Assembly: GCA_001600355.1 (NCBI GenBank)
Contig: BCJU01000001.1
Span: 1 to 64,000, forward strand
Reading direction: 5' to 3'
DNA from: Meira nashicola
Lineage: Eukaryota; Basidiomycota; Exobasidiomycetes; Exobasidiales; Brachybasidiaceae
Length of the DNA stretch: 64,000 nt
The translations under genes and the position numbers were made by a program. This document shows, piece by piece, positions 16,998-25,470 of this stretch. The notes below the pieces were generated by a model. It saw only the letters and a list, made by a program, of their open reading frames with translations, was not told the DNA's origin and made no database searches. Position 1 is the stretch's first letter. The number at the start of each line of letters is the position of its first letter.

Positions 16998-18933
16998 ATG
17001 AGCACAAAACACTTCTTCGATTCCGCTGATGGCTTAGTAGATAAAGCAGAACGTGGTGCGATCGCTTTGAACCCAGCATTGAGATAGTGAGTATGAAATA
17101 TGAAATCACATTTCTCATCGTTCGGCTTGATTGACTTTTTCTCACATATTCATTTACAGTTATGCACCTCACAAGATCATTTATGATACTACTCATTCAA
17201 ATTCAAAAGTTGCCATCATCTCCGGAGGTGGTGCAGGACACGAACCTGGTCACGCTGGAGTGATCGGTCGTGGAATGCTCACTGCTGCCGTTTCTGGTGA
17301 AATTTTTGCTTCACCATCTGCTTCGCAAATTTGCAGCGGATTGGATTTGGCAAATACCGATGCAGGTGTAATCTTTGTCGTGAACAGATACACGGGTGAT
17401 TGCTTGAATTTTGGTTTAGCAACCGAAAAAGCTCGTGCAGCATTGGCTTACAGTGGTAACAAGAGCAGCGGAGGCGTTGAAATGGTCATCGTGGGAGATG
17501 ACGTAGCTGTAGGCCGTGAACGAGGTGGTTTGGTTGGCCGTCGTGGTTTGGCCGGTAACATCATCACTTGCAAGGTTCTCGGTGCAGGTTCAGAAAAAGG
17601 TTTGAACGTAAAACAATTGAAAACTTTGGGTGATGCTTTGATTGATGGTACGGTATCAATTGGTACCTCTTTGGATCATTGTCACGTCCCAGGTCGCTCC
17701 AAGATCGCAGAAGACTGGGGTGCTTTACCTGCAGAAGCATGTGAGATCGGAATGGGTATTCACAACGAACCCGGATTCAAAAGATTAGAGAAAACTCCAC
17801 CGGCTTCCGAATTGATTCGAGAAATGTTGCATTTGCTCTTGAATCAGAATGATACAGATCGTGCATACGTTGCATTCGACAAAGATGATGCACCTGCTGT
17901 TTTATTGAACAATTTGGGCGGTGTAAGTCAATTGGAAATGAATGCTTTATTGAATGAAGTGATTACCCAATTGGCCGATTCGTATGGCTTACATCCTTCA
18001 CGTTGTTATGCCAACCAATATATGACATCTCTTAACGCGCCAGGGTTCGGTATCTCCTTGGTGAACCACAAGAAAATCTTGAAAGAAACTGGACAAGATG
18101 TTTTGGAATTGTTAGATGCTCCAACAGATGCATACGCATGGTCAGGTGTTCGTACAGGTTGGGGACAAGGTACGGGAAAGCCACGCGATCGTAAAGCAGA
18201 AGAAGAAGAAGCGATCGAAAGATTGAAAGCTGTTCGTCAAAAAGGTGGCAGTGTGAGCGGATTAACGGATGATGCTAAATCTAGTCAAGGTGGTCCAACA
18301 AACGGAGACCCAGAATTGACTAAACGAGCAATTACAAAAGCATGCGAAAATGCGATTGCAGCAGAACCAGATATGACACGATTCGATACGATCGTTGGTG
18401 ACGGAGATGCAGGTGAAACGTTGGAGCATGCTGCCAAAGCTACGATTGAAGCATTAAAGAAAGGAGAGATTGATCTCAATAATGCCGCAGGTACATGTTT
18501 GAGTATCGGAACAGTTTTGGAAAGTGCAATGGGTGGCACGAGTGGTGCAATTTATGCTCTATTCTTTGCTGGTTTAGTTCAAGGTTTGGTTACCGGACCT
18601 GGCAAAGCAGGACAAGCTGCAACGATTAATGAATGGGGTTATGCAGCCAAAGCAGCATTGACAAATTTGGGCACCTACACACCCGCACGTCCGGGCGATC
18701 GTACTTTGGTAGACGCACTTACTCCATTTTGCGAATCATTGGCAAACGGCAAATCGCTTGCAGATAGTGTTGCGGCCGCCAAACAAGGTGCTGAAGCTAC
18801 AAAGACGATGAGAGCTCGTTTGGGTCGTGCAACTTATGTTGCTAGCATGGATGATAAGAAAGATATGCCACCTGATCCAGGCGCATGGGGTGTTTGGGCT
18901 TTGGTTGACGGTTTAAGTCAAATTCTAAAGTGA
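16998..18933 (+). CDS. dihydroxyacetone kinase (DAK), two exons
   Basis: Exons 16998-17086 and 17160-18933 give 620 residues; the 73-bp intron has GTGAGT and CATTTACAG borders. The product phosphorylates dihydroxyacetone with ATP in glycerol/methanol-type carbon use and DHA detoxification. The N-terminal DhaK half has GGGAGHEPGHAG and the covalent substrate His231 in MGIHNEPG. The C-terminal DhaL half has the Mg-ATP motif GDGDAGETL at about 443-451. Exon 1 adds 29 residues (MSTKHFFDSADGLV...) that are needed for the family N-terminus; the second exon alone has no good start. The length is normal for the fungal single-chain enzyme. Cytosolic. Confidence 0.93.
17087..17159 (+). other. spliceosomal intron of the DAK gene
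   Basis: 73 bp, GTGAGT donor, TTACAG acceptor, phase 2; the splice creates a Tyr codon and restores the DhaK N-terminus. Confidence 0.9.
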
Positions 18934-19234
18934 ACAACATACTAGATCGAAATTTCATACAATACCTTCCGTTACCTTTTACAACAAAGAAGAGAAAGAA
19001 ATATGATGAATAATTGATAGCATGTTGTGCGCGAACGATTTTGATAGGTATTTGTAAAGAGTATGCACGTAGGTACGTAAGGTATGCACATTCAGAATAT
19101 ACATAGACTACATAGACTATGCACGCCGCTAAATTTGCGCGATCTTAAAAGGGTATTCTTCTCCTCACTCCCTTCACCATTACTCCAAAAGTACGGCGTC
19201 AGATTAAGAAATTATCATTTAATACCCTGACAAG
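18934..19234. other. intergenic with tandem CATAGACTA motif
   Basis: Between the DAK stop and the EMC6 start. At 19100-19111 there is an exact TACATAGACTAC, and here the 9-mer ACATAGACT is tandemly doubled (19101-19118). Confidence 0.6.
19100..19118 (+). repeat. dispersed motif TACATAGACTAC, copy 2
   Basis: Identical to 16435-16446 and 28270-28281, with the unit ACATAGACT repeated twice in tandem. Confidence 0.75.
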
Positions 19235-19895
19235 ATGGATTCAACAGGTCAATCTGGTGCGGTGGGCGCTCCAATGGAGATCACACAACAACTTCATTTA
19301 CAACGCTTCTGTCCCGAAAACGTCGCTCATAATGCGAAACAGCTGTATTAGTGAGTAGTAGGTTTAGGAATACAGTAAAAATATGGAATTTCCACGCTAG
19401 ACCGACTTGCTAATAACCCTCTCAATACACTCTCATTGCATAATTTTTGTACCAAACAGTATTCGATCGGTCGTCACCTCTGTTGCAGGCTCTTTAGCAG
19501 GTGTTCTTGGTTTGATTAATTTGACTGGCTTTTATCTTTATCTGGGCACAATCTTGTTCACAAATTTAGCCATATTATTATTCAACGTACATTTTGATCC
19601 TCAAAGATATCTCTTCTCCTTTAATCCAGTCCCTGTCGAGAAGAAAGGACAGAATCAGAGCGGAAAAATTGATTCAATTGGCGAAAATTCATCATTCTTG
19701 CAATTGACGTGGCCTTATCTCTCATTTTTACTAGAAGGTGCTCAAGAGATGGCTTTCGGATATGTTTTATGGTGGACACTTTGGACGGCTTTGATACATG
19801 GTGCGTATGAATTTGTTACTTTATATTCAGTCGAAGAAGCTAATTTTCATACTAAACACATGGTTGTTTTCTTCTCTCTCACAGTGTTTGACTGA
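19235..19895 (+). CDS. EMC6: ER membrane protein complex subunit 6, three exons
   Basis: Exons 19235-19350, 19460-19800 and 19885-19895 give 155 residues. Intron 1 (109 bp, GTGAGT...CAG) joins TAT-TA to T-ATT, giving NAKQLYYIRSVV. Intron 2 (84 bp, donor GTGCGT, branch-like CTAAAC, acceptor CTCACAG) removes a hydrophilic read-through and gives the C-terminus WTALIHVFD. That end resembles the FYGMVHVY-type end of EMC6. The family pattern is visible: N-terminal polar segment, first TM VTSVAGSLAGVLGLINLTGFYLY, a short loop, the second TM, then EGAQEMAFGYVLWWTLWTALIH. EMC6 is a core of the ER membrane protein insertase. The loop between TMs 2 and 3 is longer than in animals. Confidence 0.85.
19351..19459 (+). 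other. EMC6 intron 1
   Basis: 109 bp, GTGAGT donor, CAAACAG acceptor, phase 2. Confidence 0.85.
19801..19884 (+). other. EMC6 intron 2
   Basis: 84 bp, donor GTGCGT at 19801, CTAAAC near 19853, pyrimidine-rich tract and CTCACAG acceptor. The splice yields GTG-TTT-GAC-stop. The unspliced frame also stays open to the same stop, so this intron rests on the family C-terminus and the border signals. Confidence 0.75.
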
Positions 19896-20009
19896 GTTCA
19901 AAGGTCAACTTATTTCAATCTCTGTAGAATAAACAATGAAAAATTGGAGAATAAAATTGCACCTTCGAACGAACAGGATGTAGGTAATCGGGATAGATTT
20001 TTGAATTTT

Positions 20010-20243
20010 TCAATCATTCTCGTTCAATTTTGCCGATAATTGAGCGAGTTCTTCTTTACTCTTGGGGGCTTCCAATTTGCTTGCTGTAGCTGAATCAATC
20101 ACAACAGGACCCGGAGTACCCGAAAGGGCAGCTTGCGTTGCATTTGCAGGTTGAAAAGGAGCATTTGTGTTTGAGTGATTATCTTGCGGATGTGGTTGAA
20201 TGGTGAACTTTTGTTCTTCATCTTTGTTTTGTTGAGAAGACAT
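20010..20243 (-). CDS. small uncharacterised protein
   Basis: A 77-residue frame starting at MSSQQNKDEEQ, hydrophilic, with a Pro/Asn/Gln middle and a C-terminal block GPVVIDSATASKLEAPKSKEEL that looks like a short conserved helical patch. There is no TM, signal or cysteine motif. An in-frame upstream ATG at 20276 would add 11 residues. It sits tail to tail with EMC6 about 115 bp away. It may be a genuine small fungal protein; the function is unknown. Confidence 0.5.
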   Translation of the reverse strand: MSSQQNKDEEQKFTIQPHPQDNHSNTNAPFQPANATQAALSGTPGPVVIDSATASKLEAPKSKEELAQLSAKLNEND

Positions 20244-20717
20244 GGTATGAATTGTCTGATGATTAAGAAAGAGCAAAAGTTAGCAAATAAGTTTGATAAT
20301 TTTGTTTCGTTTTTGATGGTACGAACAAAAGTCAATGGTTTATGTAAGAGATAATTCTGTTTCTTGTAAATCGAAATAGTGGATGGTGTATCTGATGATA
20401 AAGGGAGCCTTTATTTCATTGCAGTATATATCATCAGGCCAGGTACAAATGTAGTATATGCATACATCCATCCACTTGATAAAGTTACAATTGCTCAGCG
20501 CTCGAGCCATGAATTAGTCGCAAGGCAGTGTAACAGTCAGCGCCGGCGCGCTCTCCGCTTTTTGCTCAGTCAATATAAATGTGTAATAAGATTACGTCGT
20601 GACGTAATAATGTTTTATAACCACAAAGGATTGGCTTGTTTTTACCATCTCTTGATGACAATTATTAGCTTGCAATTTTGTAGCTTGTAGGCTACATGAG
20701 TAAGTCGATGGCATAAG
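20244..20717. other. divergent promoter region with CRE palindrome
   Basis: Between the small minus-strand gene and the Atg43-like gene. Notable elements are the palindrome at 20591-20608 and a CGCCGGCGCGC patch near 20542. Other open frames here have no protein pattern. Confidence 0.5.
20591..20608. promoter_or_regulatory. CRE/ATF-like inverted repeat
   Basis: ATTACGTCGTGACGTAAT is an 8-bp perfect inverted repeat around a GT spacer, with two opposed TGACGTAA/TTACGTC half-sites as bound by bZIP factors. It lies about 110 bp upstream of the Atg43-like start codon. Confidence 0.5.
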
Positions 20718-21197
20718 ATGTATTCCGAAGACGAAGTGAATGATTCAGCCTCAAGTAGCCATATTTCAGATCGTTCAGGTAGGCGATCAACAAAACGAAG
20801 CAAAAACACAAATATACCAATCAAGAGTGTACCGGATTTACGATTTGAACAATCTTATTTAGCCTCAATACGCGGATTTATACATGAAGAAGATGATCAA
20901 AAAGCCAAGACGATCAAAAATTCCGAAAAAAATTCTACTCCAATTGATTTGAAAAACAAAAAATCTGAATCTCATCTTTTAGATGTAACAACAACAAGAT
21001 CATCGCATGGCGAACCAGAACTTTGGCTGGGAAGATTGCGAATTGAATGGTTTTCCCTACTATATCTTACTGTGCGCGATCAGCTTCTATCGCCAATCAT
21101 TCAAGGAGCAGTATTCGGCATGGCAGGCTTAGCTTTTGGACAATTTAGAAATTTTTTGATCGCTCGTAAAAGTTCAGGTCGACAAGGTGAAAGATAA
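20718..21197 (+). CDS. Atg43/DUF1770-like tail-anchored protein
   Basis: A 159-residue protein with an acidic, Ser-rich N-terminus, the signature DLRFEQSYLASI at about 40-51, and a C-terminal hydrophobic stretch LLSPIIQGAVFGMAGLAFGQF (about 126-146) followed by a short basic tail. This layout matches the fungal DUF1770 family, which includes fission yeast Atg43, an outer-mitochondrial-membrane mitophagy receptor that works with the Mim complex. The assignment rests on the DLRFEQSYL motif and the single late membrane segment. I cannot point to a certain Atg8-interacting motif; YLASI-type and WFSLL/LYL sequences exist but are not diagnostic. Single exon. Confidence 0.6.
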   Translation: MYSEDEVNDSASSSHISDRSGRRSTKRSKNTNIPIKSVPDLRFEQSYLASIRGFIHEEDDQKAKTIKNSEKNSTPIDLKNKKSESHLLDVTTTRSSHGEPELWLGRLRIEWFSLLYLTVRDQLLSPIIQGAVFGMAGLAFGQFRNFLIARKSSGRQGER

Positions 21198-21296
21198 TTC
21201 GTAATTTCTGATGGCATGTAAAATCTATTGTTAAAAAGGTACAAATACAGTATTTTATTTTTTTTCAAAGATGCTTTTATTTTTTTCTCTCTTCAT

Positions 21297-21764
21297 TTAA
21301 TTGGCTGGAACGTTTTGATGAAGTTGCTTTTCGCGTACTGTAGCTGCTATTACGCTTCGAAGTGTTCTTCCAAAGGTTCCTAATAGCTTGTCATCTCTGC
21401 GTTGAAGGTATGCATCCAAACCGCCATATTTTGAAATCGTACGTAAAGCTCTCGAAGTGACTCTCGTTTGAATAACGGTACCTAAAATATCGCTTCGTAA
21501 AGAATGATTTTGAACGTTTGGCTTCCAACTTCTCAAAGTTTTTTGAACAGATTTAGGAATACTATTTCCTGTTTGTAAAACTGAACCATCATACAAGCCT
21601 CTCTGAGATCGTTTAAACACTTTACCTGATTGTATTGCTTGTGCTAATGTAGGACGAGAAGCAGGAGAAGATCGAGCAGATGTTTTTGACGAATTTCCTG
21701 CTCCTGAACCACGTGAACCACGATAAGTCGTACGTGAAGTTCGTAAAATGGAAGTGATGAACAT
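21297..21764 (-). CDS. mitochondrial large-subunit ribosomal protein bL28m
   Basis: A 155-residue protein with a basic, Ser/Arg-rich mitochondrial presequence (about 1-40) and a bL28 domain: KRSQRGLYDGSVLQTGNSIP, then KTLRSWKPNVQNHSLRSDILG, then VTSRALRTISKYGGLDAYL. These are the bL28m signatures, as in yeast Mrpl24. It acts in the mitochondrial large ribosomal subunit. The length fits a short fungal form. It ends tail to tail with the Atg43-like gene across about 100 bp and shares a divergent promoter with IMP4. Confidence 0.9.
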   Translation of the reverse strand: MFITSILRTSRTTYRGSRGSGAGNSSKTSARSSPASRPTLAQAIQSGKVFKRSQRGLYDGSVLQTGNSIPKSVQKTLRSWKPNVQNHSLRSDILGTVIQTRVTSRALRTISKYGGLDAYLQRRDDKLLGTFGRTLRSVIAATVREKQLHQNVPAN

Positions 21765-22069
21765 GATAAATGAATGGAAAGAAGAGTCAATCGAATAATT
21801 TGATCCTTCCTTTTGTTGTGATGAGGTTGATTATGAGCGTACAAATTGAGTTTTGACAAAGTAGACTAGAATAGTGTAGCGCACATGGGGGGAAGTGCGA
21901 CAAAAAAAAATACCAAATCACGTGAACTTTTATTTTTTTCCACTTTATGCAAGTTGTCATTAGGCTCTTAGAATATTTCAAAGTACACAAGAACGATTGC
22001 CATCAAAAACCTCAATCATCATCTTTCTTCCTTTACATAAAAAGGAATAAAATCGAATAAAACGGAATC
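21765..22069. other. divergent promoter of bL28m and IMP4
   Basis: About 305 bp shared upstream DNA of two ribosome-related genes. It contains CACGTG near 21918 and an A-run. No coding sequence seen. Confidence 0.5.
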
Positions 22070-22963
22070 ATGCTTCGAAGACAAGCGCGGGAAAGACGTG
22101 AATATATTCATCGTAAATCACTCGAACAACAAGAACAACAATTATTCGAACGTAAACAAAAAGTACGTCAATTATTAGCAGCCGGTAAACCGATCCCTAA
22201 AGAACTTTTACAAGGTCACAATGATGCTTCATTTTCGGCCGATTTGCAAAAGTTAGCCAGAGATGTACCACTTGATGAAGCTCAATCGGCACCTTCAACT
22301 TCTTTGGATGACGAATATAGCTTAGCAGGTCAATATGATCCAAAAATTTTAATCACAACTTCTCGAGATCCTTCTTCTCGTTTATCACAATTTGCAAAAG
22401 AAATTCGATTAGCAATACCTAATTCTGCAAGATTAAATAGAGGTGGATATACTATGAAAGAATTATCGGCAGCTTGTCGTAGTAATGCAATGACTGATCT
22501 GATCGTTATACATGAACATCGTGGTATTCCAGACGCACTCGTTATTTCTCATTTTCCACATGGGCCAACTGTGATGTTCACTTTACACAATGTCACCTTA
22601 CGTCATGAAGTGGAAGCACACGGAAGTAGTACGATTAGCGAGCAATATCCTCATTTGATTTTCGATGGTTTTCAGTCAAAGTTAGGTAATCGAATTGGTG
22701 ATGTATTGAAATTTTTATTTCCCGTACCAAAAGAAGATTCAAAAAGGGTAATGACTTTTGCCAATCAAAGAGATTTCATTTCTTTTAGACATCACGTTTT
22801 CGTAAAAACAAGTCATAGAGAAGTTCAATTGGCAGAAGTGGGACCGAGGTTCGAAATGAAACCATATGAGATTCGACAGGGTACTGTTGAACAAACGGAA
22901 GCCGATATCGAATGGCAACTTCGACCCTTTATGAACACGGCTAGAAAACGCAATCAACTTTGA
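22070..22963 (+). CDS. IMP4: U3 snoRNP protein IMP4
   Basis: A 297-residue Brix-domain protein. The N-terminus MLRRQARERREYIHRKSLE and the LLAAGKPIPKEL segment are hallmark IMP4. The Brix domain spans about 95-270, with ILITTSRDPSSRLSQFAKE, GGYTMKEL, NAMTDLIVIHEHRG and FRHHVF, and the GPRFEMKPYEIRQGT block closes it. IMP4 binds U3 snoRNA with Imp3 and Mpp10 in the nucleolar SSU processome for 18S rRNA maturation. The length is normal. It is tail to tail with UTP15, separated by about 150 bp. Confidence 0.96.
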   Translation: MLRRQARERREYIHRKSLEQQEQQLFERKQKVRQLLAAGKPIPKELLQGHNDASFSADLQKLARDVPLDEAQSAPSTSLDDEYSLAGQYDPKILITTSRDPSSRLSQFAKEIRLAIPNSARLNRGGYTMKELSAACRSNAMTDLIVIHEHRGIPDALVISHFPHGPTVMFTLHNVTLRHEVEAHGSSTISEQYPHLIFDGFQSKLGNRIGDVLKFLFPVPKEDSKRVMTFANQRDFISFRHHVFVKTSHREVQLAEVGPRFEMKPYEIRQGTVEQTEADIEWQLRPFMNTARKRNQL

Positions 22964-23115
22964 TGATATTCAAACACTCTCTATTCATTCACTGTATTAT
23001 AATCATGAGAATTTATACAAAAATGCTATACCCTCAAACAAATTGCTTTAATAATGCCTAATGTATCAAAATAAAAGTACAAAAATTACAGAATTAGAAA
23101 GGGAAAAAAAAAGTC

Positions 23116-24828
23116 CTATGTCATTGAGGATCTCATTAAAATCATCTCTAATGCTCCTCGAACTTGCGTTAATTGTCTTTGAACGTCAATCTCTTCTGAA
23201 ATTTTTGACCAAATTTTACCAAATAATTCATCGATAACGGGAGATTGGCCTAAAACGGGAGCATAAACATCCATAATAACGTCCATACAATCGCAAACGA
23301 TTGGCGTCCAACGTGCATTTGCAGAATGACGCAAAAAAAATCGCAAAAGAGGTTCAAGTGTGACATCATCCCTTCCTGAGATCGCTCGTCTAAGACCGTC
23401 CAAGATGATATTGCCATTGACATCAATTGTGCTCCTGATACGTAATTCATCCAATACGGCAAACGTTACATCTGTGCGAACGCCTTTTCGAAGGACTTCG
23501 TCCAAAGCATCTCGATAGCGAAATGCTTTCAATAATTTATCATGTGTACGCAACTTTTGACGTTCTTTTTGAACTTTTGTTTGTTTGACATCCTTTTTTG
23601 GTGGAAGAATTGCCTCTTTTTCTTCTTTTACGTCATGATCGATATTGTTATCAAGTAAGTCTGACAAAGGTACCGAAGTTGGGTTTTGTGAGGTTCCGGA
23701 AGGTAAAAAGTATTGCAATGTTTGACTATTTTGAGCTGCTAATCTTCGATGTTGAGATTCAGCTGCTGCTAAATTACGTTTGCGGATACATAATGTACCA
23801 TCAGCCATACCCGTCACTATTTGCGATTCATCCGGACTGATACCCAAACAAAGTATAGGCGCAGAATATCGCATAGTATGAACGACTTTGTATTCCTTTT
23901 CCGGATCGTATACTTTCACGAGTTGATCAAGACCGGCCGTTAAAACTCGAATTCCGCCTAAACCTGTTTCTGCACTTGCTTCTGCTCCACTAGTCATACT
24001 GATAGCTAAAGAAGTGATAGTTTTGCTATGATTAGAGACAGCATGTCTACATCTACCACCCATCATTAGATCCCATGATCGCAAAATAGGTCCTCCAGCG
24101 CTTAATGCAGCACCACCACCACCTGTTGGAAAAATTAAAACGTCTTCTACCGGTGCTCCATGTTGCATAGTGATTGCACATCCGCCGTTTTCTGACATTC
24201 TTGCATCCCATAAGCGAACTGTGCTATCATACGAACCTGAGAGTAGCAAATTTGCATTATCAGGAGATACCAACACGCTGCGAACGTAATCTTGATGATT
24301 TGTAAATATTCTTTGTTCTTTCTCTTCCGGAATATCCCATAATCGTACCGTTCTATCATCAGAGGCACTTGCGATCTTTGTTGGATCACAAGAAAATTTG
24401 ACAGAATGAACGGGTAATTCATGTCCTTTCAATTGTCGAAGAACGGATTTAGATTGAGCATCAAATACTTGTACAAGGCCGGAATCATCTCCAGCAACGA
24501 GCAATTTTCCATCAAAACGAAAGGCACCACTCCTTGCAACATCCTTAAAGCGACTAAAAACTTTCGTTACCTTGATAGTACGCATATTAAACACCTGAAC
24601 CCGCGTTGCCGAAGTGACGGAAAATTTTTGCTTTGAAGCGATAGAAGCAGCATCGTTGCTCGAATTCGATAGTATACCAGTTGAAGGAACGAAGTTAATA
24701 GAATTAATTGGTGCAAATTCTTTTATAAAGATGGGCGAACTAAATTGTTGCCAATATCGTGCTTCAGGATTGGATTGAAAAGTTTGAGGCTGCAAAGAGG
24801 CCAAAGTGCCCGTTTTACGAAATTCCAT
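23116..24828 (-). CDS. UTP15: U3 snoRNP WD40 protein UTP15
   Basis: A 570-residue protein with an N-terminal WD40 propeller (about 35-350), including repeats ending LWDIPEE, LWDARMS and SWDLMMG. The C-terminal UTP15 domain (about 425-565) includes LRTHDKLLKAFRYRDALDEVL and LRRAISGRDDVTLEPLLRF. UTP15 belongs to the t-UTP/UTP-A complex that binds the nascent 35S pre-rRNA and links transcription to processing. The order and length fit the family. Single exon. Its neighbour IMP4 acts in the same particle. Confidence 0.95.
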   Translation of the reverse strand: MEFRKTGTLASLQPQTFQSNPEARYWQQFSSPIFIKEFAPINSINFVPSTGILSNSSNDAASIASKQKFSVTSATRVQVFNMRTIKVTKVFSRFKDVARSGAFRFDGKLLVAGDDSGLVQVFDAQSKSVLRQLKGHELPVHSVKFSCDPTKIASASDDRTVRLWDIPEEKEQRIFTNHQDYVRSVLVSPDNANLLLSGSYDSTVRLWDARMSENGGCAITMQHGAPVEDVLIFPTGGGGAALSAGGPILRSWDLMMGGRCRHAVSNHSKTITSLAISMTSGAEASAETGLGGIRVLTAGLDQLVKVYDPEKEYKVVHTMRYSAPILCLGISPDESQIVTGMADGTLCIRKRNLAAAESQHRRLAAQNSQTLQYFLPSGTSQNPTSVPLSDLLDNNIDHDVKEEKEAILPPKKDVKQTKVQKERQKLRTHDKLLKAFRYRDALDEVLRKGVRTDVTFAVLDELRIRSTIDVNGNIILDGLRRAISGRDDVTLEPLLRFFLRHSANARWTPIVCDCMDVIMDVYAPVLGQSPVIDELFGKIWSKISEEIDVQRQLTQVRGALEMILMRSSMT

Positions 24829-25470
24829 TGTGATTATTTTTATATGTGAATGCTGTTTTCCTTGAATCGGTTTCCTAATCTTTTGTCCTGTATCGAGTCA
24901 TCATAGCTTCCATACAAGCAGAAATTCAATACATTACGTCCAAAGATGGAATCAAGGATGATGGGGAAACTATACTACCACAATATTTGGCCTAGCTAAT
25001 AATAATTTATGCACGACTTTTTTTCTTCTTTCTAAAATTCACGTGTGCTAACAAAATTCAGAGCAGACGCGAATTTTTTGGCTTCGGAAAAGACGCACAG
25101 AAAAATATGTGTAAACTATAAATTCTTGTATGCATGCATGCACATAGCAAATTTAATTTTGTTTTTATCAGGAAAGCCGGAACGGGCATGCACTATGCGA
25201 CTGAAAGTCCGCAAGTATGTATTATGCTATGTATGTACATATGTAATTATGCAGACATAATAGAAGAGGTTTTATCAGTATTCTCGTCTATTTATGCAAC
25301 TTGCTGCACAAATTCGATACTTTTGTATTTTTTTGGGAGAAAGATAATTTGATAACTGTTCAAACTTCCTTTTCACTTTTGAGATAAGTACCTTTTCATA
25401 TCCTACTATCATACTTTAAATGATAATTGTCATTCTTACGATTAAGAATTAAGACAATCTTAATTCTACG
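24829..25470. other. divergent intergenic with TGCATGCATGCA
   Basis: About 640 bp between UTP15 and the arrestin gene. It contains TGCATGCATGCA at 25131-25142 and alternating TATG/CATA stretches near 25200-25260. Short frames here are not gene-like. Confidence 0.5.
25131..25142. repeat. TGCATGCATGCA palindrome, copy 1
   Basis: Perfect 12-bp palindrome; exact copies at 28376-28387 and 57230-57241, shorter forms near 16206, 28465 and 37563. All intergenic. Confidence 0.75.

Noticed and set aside
19801..19884. Read-through EMC6 with GAYEFVTLYSVEE
   Set aside because: The stretch has donor, branch-like and acceptor signals, and removing it gives the C-terminus expected for EMC6.
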